In this document: piece by piece, positions 18,586 through 26,696 of the stretch | Layout of the letters: every line of letters starts with the position of its first letter | Numbering within the stretch: the first letter of the stretch is position 1 | Source: Campylobacter pinnipediorum subsp. pinnipediorum | GTDB taxonomy: Bacteria; Campylobacterota; Campylobacteria; Campylobacterales; Campylobacteraceae | DNA length: 64,000 bases | NCBI RefSeq assembly: GCF_002021925.1 | Contig: NZ_CP012546.1 | Location: forward strand, 620,001-684,000 | Reading direction: 5' to 3' | The notes under the pieces: generated by a model | Databases searched by the model: none | The model's input: only the letters and a program-made list of their open reading frames with translations | Told to the model about the DNA's origin: nothing | Made by a program: the position numbers and the translations under genes

Positions 18586-19614
18586 ATGAAAGTAGCAGGT
18601 TTTTTTGCAGGTGTAGGTGGAATAGAATTAGGGTTTCAACAAGCAGGTTTTGAAGTTGTTTGGTCTAATGAAATTGACAAAAAAGCTGCAATCACATTTA
18701 AATACAATCATTCTAGTAAGCTAATAGTAGATGATATATATAATATAAAAAGTGAGGATGTTCCTGATGTTGATATTATAGTTGGTGGTTTTCCTTGTCA
18801 AGCGTTTTCAGTAGCTGGATATCAAAAAGGTTTTGAAGATGAACGAGGAGAAGTTTTTTTTAAATTAGCACAAATAATTAGTAAAAAAAATCCAAGAGTC
18901 ATATTTATTGAAAATGTAAAAAATCTATTATCTCATGATAAAGGGAATACCTATAGAGTAATAAAGGAAACTCTTGAAAGTTATGGGTATCATCTTAAAA
19001 CAATGGTTTTAAATGCAAGTGAATATGGTAACATACCACAAAATAGAGAAAGAATTTATATAATTGGCTTTTTAGATGAAGAAGATTTATATAATTTTAG
19101 GAGCATAGAACCTGAAGTGCTATCTAAAAAAGTATCAGATATTATAGATTTTAACAAAAAAGTAGATAATAAATATTACTATACAGAAGAATCGTGTAAG
19201 TTTTACGATACATTAAAAAGTGAAGTAAAAAATGAGGAAACCTTATATCAATGGCGTAGAGTGTATGTTAGAGAAAACAAATCCAATTTATGCCCAACAT
19301 TAACAGCAAATATGGGGACTGGTGGTCATAATGTGCCAATTGTTTTAACAAAGTATGGAATTAGAAAATTAACTCCAAAAGAGTGTTTTATGTTTCAGGG
19401 ATATCCTAGTGAATTTAAATTGCCAAATGATGTAGCTATGAGTCATTTATATAAGCAAGCAGGAAATTCAGTTGTAGTACCAGTTATATATCGTTTAGCT
19501 AGTGAAATAAAGGAATCTCTCAAACGGACTGATATGAGCAAACTAAAAGTAGGAACTACAAGTAGTAATGTCGATTTTTCAGAAAGAAAAGAAAGAGTGT
19601 TTGCATTAGGTTAG
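18586..19614 (+). CDS. DNA (cytosine-5) methyltransferase
   Basis: Intact 342-residue C5 methyltransferase of a type II system. Motif I is FAGVGGIELGF (residues 7-17), the catalytic Cys71 is in GGFPCQAFS, motif VI is ENV (109-111), motif VIII is QNRERIYIIGF, and the closing motifs IX-X are LTPKECFMFQGYP and AGNSVVVPV. The target-recognition region holds TLTANMGTGGHNVP. AGGAGG-like TGGAGG lies 7 nt before the ATG. It protects host DNA from the adjacent endonuclease and is the only complete enzyme pair left in the element. The C-terminal ~25 residues extend beyond the usual end. Confidence 0.93.
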   Translation: MKVAGFFAGVGGIELGFQQAGFEVVWSNEIDKKAAITFKYNHSSKLIVDDIYNIKSEDVPDVDIIVGGFPCQAFSVAGYQKGFEDERGEVFFKLAQIISKKNPRVIFIENVKNLLSHDKGNTYRVIKETLESYGYHLKTMVLNASEYGNIPQNRERIYIIGFLDEEDLYNFRSIEPEVLSKKVSDIIDFNKKVDNKYYYTEESCKFYDTLKSEVKNEETLYQWRRVYVRENKSNLCPTLTANMGTGGHNVPIVLTKYGIRKLTPKECFMFQGYPSEFKLPNDVAMSHLYKQAGNSVVVPVIYRLASEIKESLKRTDMSKLKVGTTSSNVDFSERKERVFALG

Positions 19615-19757
19615 AAAAATTAAGAGGTAGAATATTATAATTATTGAAGCTGGTTGCAAAAATTTGTCTAAATCAAGATTTTAAGTATTATATATATAAA
19701 AGATATATTGTCAATGTAGTTAAATATTAAGTTTATCAGAGAATATATATAATATTG

Positions 19758-19771
19758 ATTGAGTGGGAGTA
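19758..19771 (+). repeat. attR: 14-bp direct repeat closing the element
   Basis: ATTGAGTGGGAGTA identical to the guaA end at 10480-10493. The base after it is G, giving GAGTAG, which suggests that the unoccupied guaA ended with TAG rather than the present TAA. Confidence 0.87.
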
Positions 19772-20883
19772 GTTAAAAAAACAGGCTGTAAAGCTTTATA
19801 AATAGCCATTTTGTGAGTGTTGCGCTTGTAAAATTTACAAATGAGTTACTTAAAGAGTAATTCTTTGGGTGATATTGAAGAAAAGGCAACTGAGATTTTT
19901 GATTTTAGTTGCTTTTTGTTAATAATAAATTATGGGTTTAATGCTGCTTTCATTGAAACATTGAGTAGTTCTACAGCAATAGCTTTAGCTATCTATATTG
20001 TGAATGGTAGGGCTTTTTCTTTTATTACTTTCTTGATATATTCCATGTTATATCTTCTCTGGTTTTATCTAAAAAATTATTCCTATATCTCTTTTTAAAC
20101 TCAGTACCCCCTGTATGAGTTATAAAATTTTGTTATGTCAAAGATTCTGTTTTATAATAAATTATTTTCTTTCAGGCATTCAACCATCTTTTTAGAATTT
20201 CATCACGACTTAGTTCTTCAAATTCTTTCTGTGTAAGCGGTAATAAATAGTATTCGATAGATTTATTTTTTATAGAATTAAACTGCTCTTTTGTAATAGA
20301 ATAAAACTCCAAGTCAAACAAATTACTAGATGGCTCTCTCAAGATTTACATACATCACCATTAAAGAGATATTTCTTGTCATTGTCTTATCTATATCGTA
20401 AGTCTAAATAAACAAGAAAGGATAAAAAATATGATAAAAATGTATGTTAATGCTGAGAAGACTAGTAAAGATTGGAATGGAAGGTTTTAAAATCCAAGGC
20501 ATACAAAATGATAAAAACATTAAATAAAATAATGTTAAAAGACAATCCAAACTTAATAGTGATTGCAGGCAATGTTAATTGAAAATTTTATTAAGAAAAC
20601 CACCGTTATGAATAAGTGAAAGAAGTGTAAGTGGTGATGTGTTAGTAAGCAAGGATAAAGAAAGAGTTGCATGGAAAATTTATTTAAGGTATGTTGATTA
20701 TGCTGGAGATGATATGGATAGATTGTTGTCACCTATTTTAAAAAGAGGTGAGCAAGAGAAAAGAAAGTATACTCGGTAAAATAAGACATATTATTGAGGT
20801 GTTTTTTGGTGTTTGAAATAGTCCAATATTAAGTATTGTATCAAGTATGGATTTTATTATTTTTTGAAGAGCTTTATTATAAT
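19772..20883. other. Gene-relic region without an intact gene
   Basis: About 1.1 kb with no credible intact CDS. On the minus strand around 20175-20340, codons in one frame read FDLEFYSITKEQFNSIKN and end EELSRDEILKRWLNA, a recognisable protein tail without a start. On the plus strand a start-like MIKMYVNAEKTSKDWNGRF at about 20431 with AAGGAT upstream stops early, and an open stretch near 20627-20779 reads DKERVAWKIYLRYVDYAGD. These look like remnants of mobile-element genes, perhaps from an earlier insertion at the same place. An 85-codon ORF at 19841-20098 has an improbable, very hydrophobic composition and is not supported. Confidence 0.6.
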
Positions 20884-20915
20884 AAATCAAATAGATATTG
20901 TAATCTATTTGATTT
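20884..20915. terminator. Hairpin downstream of the DUF1561 gene
   Basis: AAATCAAATAGAT (20884-20896) pairs perfectly with ATCTATTTGATTT (20903-20915) around ATTGTA. It lies 17 bp beyond the stop of the minus-strand toxin-like gene. Confidence 0.7.
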
Positions 20916-20931
20916 ATAAAATTGCAAATTT

Positions 20932-22845
20932 TTATCTACTTTCTAACAAACCACATCTTTTACTCGGAGTATCACATTGATTTATTAAATTTATTTCAGG
21001 TTTTCTTTTACTCCCTCTTCTGCTTGGCCCTTCTCCTGTGCAGTTATTTTGTGACACACTTAAGACAATAGGGTTAAAATACCTTCTTGAAACTTGTATG
21101 AACTGTGTATAAGCTAAATTTAATGTTCCGTTATTTGTAATTCGATTTCTTACATCACTAGTAGTATTTATAGTGCGACTAAGTCTTTGTCTAAATTGTT
21201 CAAACGATATATCTGGAAAATTTGTAGTGACATAAACCATACCATTTTGTGTTCTGATAACTGGCATGATATGGCCTTCGAGTTCGTTTGTTTGTGGGTT
21301 TATCGTGTAGATAAAATTTATCCAAACAGATCCAGGTGAAGATCTAAGCACTGATTGAACTCCTATGTCTAATTGAGATTCGTTTAACATATTTGTTCCT
21401 GTAATCACATAATTAGATAAAAAAGTTCCAACTAATCCTAAAGCACTGTGGCCTAATGCTGTTTGCATTTGCGCCCATTCGTATCTGGCAGACTCTTCAA
21501 ATCGCCCTTGAGTTTCTAGTACAAAGCTTAAGCCAGGATATCTTTGTCTAAATGCTATAAAAGGATCTCTCATATGTGCTGTTGGAAACAAATAACCTTC
21601 ACCATCATTTCTAGCAGAAGTGTCATTTAAAATTTCAAGCACCATTTGCATAGTTTGTAAAAGACAAGTGCCACAAATTCCTATACCCTCGCTTTCATTG
21701 TTTGAACCACTTCTTGCTATTTGCCAAAGTCTTCTTTGCCAAGCTTCATCTTCTAGTTTAAAGCTAGGATGGATATCTCTTTTAACTCTTGTTTTGCTGT
21801 CTGTTTGTTTTCCTGAAGCTGGACAAACATTAAGTTCATCAGCAAGATTTGCATTGACAAATCTTAGCCAATCTCCAAGTTCATGAGAAATAGTAAAATA
21901 TTCTTTTGGTGCATTGCTTGTATCTTTGGGCATATAGCTTGGTTTTATAGTATATGGAACACCCCAATTAACTCCATAAGCACTAAGTCTTAGTATATTT
22001 CCTAAATAATCAATTATCATACTATCATTTTCATGCGGTGATAAGAAACTCCACTTATGTTTTTCGTCACTTTTTGTAACTACATCTTTACATTCTTCCC
22101 AACTAACCCAATTCCAATTTTGTGTTTTTTTCTGATTTGAAGTGAGGCAGTATAATTGACCACTTTCTTTATAGTATTGAGCAATATGACCATTTGTAGA
22201 ATTGTAATAAAGTTCAACTATATTATCAGGGACGGACTTATTATTTTGCAAATAATACAAAGCCCATTGAAATCTATCTATAAAAGGCCAAGCTATAGGT
22301 GTTTTAAAACTTAAAGTTGCAGGAGCAGCCCTTAGATTTGCCCATGATTTCATTTCAGAATGTAGCTCGTGATTTTCTTTGTCGCTTGATCTTTTAGATA
22401 TATAGGCATAGTATTTGTAATGCTTAATTCGCAAATTGCCTTCGTTTGTAAATATTTTACTATTTTTAATCATAAAACGTTGATTTCTGTCATTTAAAGT
22501 GCAAGGTGATAAATGCATATAATCCCACGATTGAGTTGATTTACCATCTATACCAGTAACGCTAGAAGGCGCCACAAGACATAAGTAGTTGCCATTTACT
22601 TCAAAACTGATTCTCCCAAAAACATCGTATCTAGCTTTTGGCAGTTTATTACTACAATAATCCAAATAAATATAGCTCTCGCCTTTTGAAAAAACAGGAC
22701 TGTAACACAGATTTTGTCCATCTTCAGTTCTAACCTTTAAAATCATATCTTTAGGAGTATCGGCTACAACCTGTCTTACATCTTGTGCGTTTGAAAACAA
22801 CAAAAAAAAGTGCAATATAAACAATACTTTATTATAAAATTGCAT
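20932..22845 (-). CDS. Secreted DUF1561 (PF07598, virulence-modifying) family protein, putative AB-type toxin
   Basis: 637 residues. A signal peptide (residues 1-20, cleavage after FSNA) predicts export. Residues ~28-165 form a lectin-like module (CYSPVF, ARYDVFGRIS, YLCLVAPSSVTG, NQRFMI); a second lies at ~205-340 (LYCLTSN, WNWVSWEEC, HKWSF). A linker holds the basic RVKR (353-356). The C-terminal region carries GICGTCLLQ (Cys391, Cys394), FIAFRQRYP, GHIMPVI (His525), TTNFPDISFEQF (Asn542, Asp545) and the family-typical NCTGEGPSRRGS near the end. This pattern matches the DUF1561 family, known from Leptospira, Bartonella and some Helicobacter, whose Leptospira members are described as secreted cytotoxic exotoxins with ricin-B-like lectin domains. 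Gene is monocistronic, with its own promoter and terminator, in the guaA-selO island. Family call is strong; activity is inferred. Confidence 0.78.
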   Translation of the reverse strand: MQFYNKVLFILHFFLLFSNAQDVRQVVADTPKDMILKVRTEDGQNLCYSPVFSKGESYIYLDYCSNKLPKARYDVFGRISFEVNGNYLCLVAPSSVTGIDGKSTQSWDYMHLSPCTLNDRNQRFMIKNSKIFTNEGNLRIKHYKYYAYISKRSSDKENHELHSEMKSWANLRAAPATLSFKTPIAWPFIDRFQWALYYLQNNKSVPDNIVELYYNSTNGHIAQYYKESGQLYCLTSNQKKTQNWNWVSWEECKDVVTKSDEKHKWSFLSPHENDSMIIDYLGNILRLSAYGVNWGVPYTIKPSYMPKDTSNAPKEYFTISHELGDWLRFVNANLADELNVCPASGKQTDSKTRVKRDIHPSFKLEDEAWQRRLWQIARSGSNNESEGIGICGTCLLQTMQMVLEILNDTSARNDGEGYLFPTAHMRDPFIAFRQRYPGLSFVLETQGRFEESARYEWAQMQTALGHSALGLVGTFLSNYVITGTNMLNESQLDIGVQSVLRSSPGSVWINFIYTINPQTNELEGHIMPVIRTQNGMVYVTTNFPDISFEQFRQRLSRTINTTSDVRNRITNNGTLNLAYTQFIQVSRRYFNPIVLSVSQNNCTGEGPSRRGSKRKPEINLINQCDTPSKRCGLLESR

Positions 22846-22850
22846 TGAAT

Positions 22851-22886
22851 ATCCTTTTAAAATGAAATTTATGTTACAGTATTATA
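22851..22886 (-). promoter_or_regulatory. Promoter and ribosome site of the DUF1561 gene
   Basis: On the minus strand an extended -10, TTTTTGCTATAAT (TATAAT at 22881-22886), stands about 35 bp upstream of the ATG at 22845, with AAAGGAT at 22851-22857 as ribosome site. No clear -35 is seen, as is usual in Campylobacter sigma-70 promoters. Confidence 0.6.
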
Positions 22887-23039
22887 GCAAAAATATAACG
22901 ATTTGTTATTAAAATTTTTATTTCTTATGTCTTGTAATAAGATACTTTTTTAAAATCAAATATTGAAAATAAATGGAAATATACATAATATAATTTTATA
23001 TTTAGAGTATCTTAATCTACAGGTAATAAATAAAATCTA

Positions 23040-23770
23040 TTAATTTAAATAATTTTCTAAAATTTCTTTATATAAATCTTGTTCTTTTTCTAGTTTAATT
23101 TTTATTTGTTATATTTCTTTTTTATATTTTTCAAATTCTTTTATGATTTGTTTTTGAATGTTTTCATATGAATTTAAGCTTTTGCCAAAAGCATTCAAGC
23201 TATCTTTTTTGAGTTTTATTATATTACATTCAAATAAGCAAAATATAAATTTATTTAAAATATTATTTTTATACTTATCTTTTATGGCAAATCCAGCTAT
23301 TGCTTCATTTGTATATAAGTCTTTTCCTGCGATTGCTGTTTTTCCTATGCTAAGTTTAAAACTTAGCAAAACTAGATGTTAAGTTGTTTAGATTAATCTT
23401 ATCTGTTTTGAATAAAAAAACTAAAAATTCTGGAATTAAATTTTCTTTATTACATATGATGGAATTTATTTGTTGATTTGTGGATAATTCTACTTTGTTT
23501 ATTGCTATTTTTTCAAGAGTTGTAGCGCAAGATTAAAACACTATCTGTGGGTATAATTTGAATTGTGTTTTCGATTAAAGCTTTGCTTGATACAAATTGA
23601 TTTATGTATTCTTTTTGTATGTAAATTTCGTTTTCTTGATAATCAGGTGTGCTAAACCACACAATATCCTTAGAGTTCCAAAATGTTTTATCTTTTTTTG
23701 AAGGTGTTGAGTTATAATTGCTTTGAGATATATTTTATGCCTTTTTTGCTTTTTATAATTTTATCCGAAT
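23040..23770 (-). pseudogene. Type I/IIG restriction specificity (HsdS-like) gene fragment
   Basis: Joined across frames, the minus strand reads a target-recognition domain: TFWNSKDIVWFSTPDYQE, FVSSKALIENTIQIIPTDSV, AINKVELSTNQQINSIICN, IPEFLVFLFKTDKINL, then LSIGKTAIAGKDLYTNEAIAGF and a C-terminal coiled coil (KQIIKEFEKYKKEI). Frames change near 23545, 23370 and 23730, and an in-frame TAA at about 23109 separates the last ~25 codons. The domain binds the target in type I S subunits and in BcgI-type enzymes. No matching modification or restriction gene is in the window, so it is an orphan relic. Confidence 0.72.
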
Positions 23771-23879
23771 ATTTATTAAATGTTATTTTAAGTGTGGCAA
23801 GTTAAATTTATATATTTTGTTTAAAGAATATAACTAAATATATAATAAAATGTAATAAATAGTATAAAAAGGAAACCAT

Positions 23880-25367
23880 ATGAAACAAGAAACTTTTGGT
23901 TGGAGTATAAGCAATACATACGAAGAGCTTCCTAAAAGATTTTATTCATTTGCTAAAAACTCAGCTTTTCCAAAGCCTAGTTTAGTTATTTATAACGAAG
24001 ACTTAGCAAAGCAATTAGGTATTAGCGAAGAGCTAAAAAAGCTTAGTGATGAGCAAAAATCAGAGCTTTTTGTGGGAAATACATTTTTAGATGGTATGAG
24101 ACCTATATCGCAAGCTTATGCCGGACATCAGTTTGGTTACTTTACTACTCTTGGAGATGGCAGGGCTATTTTACTAGCAGAGCAAAACACAGCGGACGGC
24201 AAGACATACGACATACAGCTAAAAGGAAGCGGGCAAACGCCTTATTCTCGTGGTGGAGATGGCAAGGCGGTTATTGGTCCTATGCTTAGAGAGTATCTTA
24301 TAAGCGAAGCAATGCACGGTCTAAATATAGCCACCACTAGAAGTTTGGCGGTTTGCCTTACGGGTGAGAATGTGTTTAGATATGAGTATTTGCCCGGTGC
24401 TGTTTTGGTAAGGGTTGCTAGTAGTCATCTTAGGGTTGGGACATTTGAATTTGCTTATCTTGGAGATGATAGCGATGTGAAGGCTTTGGCTGATTATGCT
24501 ATAAAAAGGCATTATCCTTATATACAAAACGATGAAAATCCATATCAATCTTTACTAAGAGAAGTTATAAAAAAACAAGCTAATCTTATAGCAAAATGGC
24601 AACTTGTAGGCTTTATACACGGTGTTATGAATACCGATAATATGAGTATTTGTGGCGAAAGTATTGACTATGGTCCTTGTGCTTTTATGGATAAGTATGA
24701 TCCAAAAACTGTGTTTAGTTCTATTGACAGGCATTCAAGGTATTCGTATGAGCATCAGCCACCTATTGGACATTGGAATTTATCTGTGTTTGCGGACGCT
24801 CTTTTGCCTATCTTGGATGAAAACCAAGACAAGGCTATCAAGATAGCAGAGGATGAGCTAGCTAAATATTTACCTATTTTTAAAGATGCTTTTTTAAGTG
24901 GTATGAGAGAAAAGCTTGGGCTTATAAAAGAGCAAGAAAATGATGAGGTTTTGGTGTCTGAGCTTTTGAATTTGATGTATAAAAATGGTTCTGATTATAC
25001 AAATACATTTGTTCGTTTAAGCCTTGAAGTAGGCGAGCAAGATGGGTCTTACTTGCAAGGAACAAGTGAGCTTTTTAATGATATAGAGTTTAAAAAATGG
25101 CAAGAAAAATGGCATGAGAGCATAGAAATATCAGAACAAAATATGCAAAAAGCATATGAGATGATGAAAAATGCAAACCCTTTTGTGATACCTAGAAATC
25201 ATCTTGTTGAAAGTGCTTTAAGTAACGCAACTAAGGGCGATTATAAAGAGTTTAACGAGCTTTTAAAAGTTTTGCAAAAGCCTTATGAATATGATTTTAA
25301 AAACTCAAAATATCAAGAATTACCAAGCGTTTCAATGGCAGCTTATAAGACATTTTGCGGGACTTAA
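23880..25367 (+). CDS. selO: Protein adenylyltransferase SelO (YdiU family)
   Basis: Pseudokinase-fold enzyme that transfers AMP from ATP to protein hydroxyls, linked to redox stress in E. coli. The 495 residues are of normal length. Motifs: AGHQFGYFTTLGDGRAILL, QLKGSGQTPYSRGGDG, GPMLREYLISEAMHGL, and the catalytic HGVMNTDNMSICG followed by DYGPCAFMD. The C-terminus ends FCGT, with Cys where eukaryotic SelO has selenocysteine. ATG 23880 follows AAAAGGAAA. It marks the return to ordinary chromosomal sequence after the island. Confidence 0.93.
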   Translation: MKQETFGWSISNTYEELPKRFYSFAKNSAFPKPSLVIYNEDLAKQLGISEELKKLSDEQKSELFVGNTFLDGMRPISQAYAGHQFGYFTTLGDGRAILLAEQNTADGKTYDIQLKGSGQTPYSRGGDGKAVIGPMLREYLISEAMHGLNIATTRSLAVCLTGENVFRYEYLPGAVLVRVASSHLRVGTFEFAYLGDDSDVKALADYAIKRHYPYIQNDENPYQSLLREVIKKQANLIAKWQLVGFIHGVMNTDNMSICGESIDYGPCAFMDKYDPKTVFSSIDRHSRYSYEHQPPIGHWNLSVFADALLPILDENQDKAIKIAEDELAKYLPIFKDAFLSGMREKLGLIKEQENDEVLVSELLNLMYKNGSDYTNTFVRLSLEVGEQDGSYLQGTSELFNDIEFKKWQEKWHESIEISEQNMQKAYEMMKNANPFVIPRNHLVESALSNATKGDYKEFNELLKVLQKPYEYDFKNSKYQELPSVSMAAYKTFCGT

Positions 25368-25426
25368 AAATAAAATTATGTTTGTGTATGATTATCTAAA
25401 TTGATGACTATATTTTGTAGTTTAAA

Positions 25427-25918
25427 ATGCAATACGGTTTAGACCCAATATTTGATGAAAATTCAAAGGTTTTAATATTAGGTTCTTTTCCTTCTGAGAT
25501 TTCAAGAAAAGCCGGTTTTTACTATGTAAATAAACGCAATCGTTTTTGGAATGTTTTGGCAAAAGTTTTTAATACAGAAATTCCCGAAACAAACGAAGGT
25601 AAGGTCAAGTTTTTATTAGAGCACAATATCGCTATTTATGATGCTATTCACTCTTGCGATATAAAAGGCTCGCTTGATAAAAATATCACAAACGCCACTC
25701 CTTCTGATTTAAGTCCTATATTTAACAAGGCTAAGATAGAACAAGTCTTTGCAAATGGAACTAAAGCTTATGATGATTGTGAGACTTACCTAAAAGCACA
25801 AATACTAAAAGCTACTAATAAAGATATAATCAAACTACCATCTACCAGCCCAGCAAATACAAGATTTAATTTAGAAACACTTGCTAAAAGTTGGGAAGTT
25901 ATTCGCACTGATATATAA
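25427..25918 (+). CDS. Uracil/deoxyinosine DNA glycosylase, family 6-like
   Basis: 163 residues of the uracil-DNA glycosylase superfamily. VLILGSFPSEISRKAGFYY and NRFWNVLAKVF form the N-terminal active-site region, and LPSTSPANTRF the C-terminal DNA-intercalation loop. This pattern matches hypoxanthine (deoxyinosine) glycosylases of family 6; in that family the Asn of a nearby helix is important. It removes deaminated bases at the start of base-excision repair. It converges on a second, related gene and shares a terminator with it. Confidence 0.82.
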   Translation: MQYGLDPIFDENSKVLILGSFPSEISRKAGFYYVNKRNRFWNVLAKVFNTEIPETNEGKVKFLLEHNIAIYDAIHSCDIKGSLDKNITNATPSDLSPIFNKAKIEQVFANGTKAYDDCETYLKAQILKATNKDIIKLPSTSPANTRFNLETLAKSWEVIRTDI

Positions 25919-25926
25919 AACACAGC

Positions 25927-25958
25927 AAGGCTAAGTTTTAAATTTAGCCTTAGTTTTT
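25927..25958. terminator. Bidirectional terminator between the two glycosylase genes
   Basis: AAGGCTAA (25927-25934) pairs with TTAGCCTT (25944-25951), followed on the plus strand by a T-rich tract. It lies between convergent stops. Confidence 0.65.
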
Positions 25959-26586
25959 AAATATATAAATCTATAATTTCTTTATAAATTTGAGCTTTTT
26001 TATCAAGACTTAAAGGATAGGCTCTTGAGCTAGATGGCATACGATATATTCTTATGCTTTGTTTTTTATTATCTTGTGTATTTGGTATAAAAGCTTGTAG
26101 ATATTCGCCTGTTTTTGGCACTTTTATGCTCTCTTTACTATCTAAAATCCAGCCATTGTTTTTAGCTTTTTCTAATACCACTTCACAAGCTTTTGTGCCG
26201 GTTGTTAAGATAGCCTTGCAGTTTGGCATTTGTTTTAGTGTCTCGCTAAGGTTTAAGGCTTCTTTAACTTCTAAGAACTTATCATCGGCATTGCCTTTTA
26301 GCCTTTGCACTTTCAAGGCACTATCGCCTATGGCTATTCCTTTTAGCCTGAAAAAATCCATAATTTTATCTTGATAAAATGTCTTTTGTTCTAAATTTAC
26401 AAAATACATTTTATCGTTCATAAATGCTAATCCAAATATCCTCCACATATCGTTATTAAAATTTGGATAATAAAATTGCATACTCCATCTTGCTTGCGGT
26501 GGCGGAAAGCTACCTAAAAGCAAAATATTTGAGTTTTGTGGTATAAAAGGTTTTAGTATATGTGTTTCAATGTTATCTAAATTCAT
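25957..26586 (-). CDS. Second uracil-DNA glycosylase superfamily protein
   Basis: 209 residues. The N-terminal motif ILLLGSFPPPQARWSMQFYY and NDMWRIFG parallel the neighbouring protein, and ILTTGTKACE and the closing MPSSSRAYPLSLDKKAQIY match the second conserved loop. It is longer, with an insert between residues ~60 and 110 (KVQRLKGNADDKFLEV). Same fold and general role (removal of abnormal bases) are expected; its substrate cannot be told. It is convergent with the first glycosylase gene, not a recent duplicate, because identity outside the motifs is low. Confidence 0.72.
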   Translation of the reverse strand: MNLDNIETHILKPFIPQNSNILLLGSFPPPQARWSMQFYYPNFNNDMWRIFGLAFMNDKMYFVNLEQKTFYQDKIMDFFRLKGIAIGDSALKVQRLKGNADDKFLEVKEALNLSETLKQMPNCKAILTTGTKACEVVLEKAKNNGWILDSKESIKVPKTGEYLQAFIPNTQDNKKQSIRIYRMPSSSRAYPLSLDKKAQIYKEIIDLYI

Positions 26587-26696
26587 TTTTAAATCTTAGC
26601 TAAAATTTGTTAAATTTTTATATAAATAATTTTTTTATGCTAAACTATACTTTTTAAAAAAACAATATAAATTATTATGATAATGAGTGAAATTTT

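Larger units (their letters stand above)
10480..19771. mobile_element. Decayed integrative mobilizable element of Firmicutes type in the guaA 3' end
   Basis: A 9.3-kb insertion bounded by identical 14-bp repeats (ATTGAGTGGGAGTA) at 10480-10493 and 19758-19771. It holds, in order, an Xre regulator, an Xis-like protein, a tyrosine integrase, a small CopG/MobC-like gene, a RecA-fold ATPase, MobC, a MOBP relaxase, a DUF3991/TOPRIM protein, an orphan B3-like protein, a restriction enzyme and a C5 methyltransferase. This order and the strong AGGAGG ribosome sites resemble Clostridia/Bacilli elements rather than Campylobacter genes. No conjugation pore genes are visible, so it was at most mobilizable. 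Almost every mobility gene is broken. The 3' end of guaA is a known integration hotspot for genomic islands. Confidence 0.88.

Noticed and set aside
19841-20098. 85-codon plus-strand ORF
   Set aside because: Very hydrophobic, no convincing ribosome site, no recognisable family; the reverse strand in the same place also yields only broken fragments.
20932-22845. Reading the secreted protein as a cytolethal distending toxin subunit (CdtA/CdtC) or a pertussis-like ArtAB toxin
   Set aside because: Single 637-residue chain without CdtB-like or ADP-ribosyltransferase motifs and without adjacent subunit genes; the family-specific stretches fit DUF1561 better.
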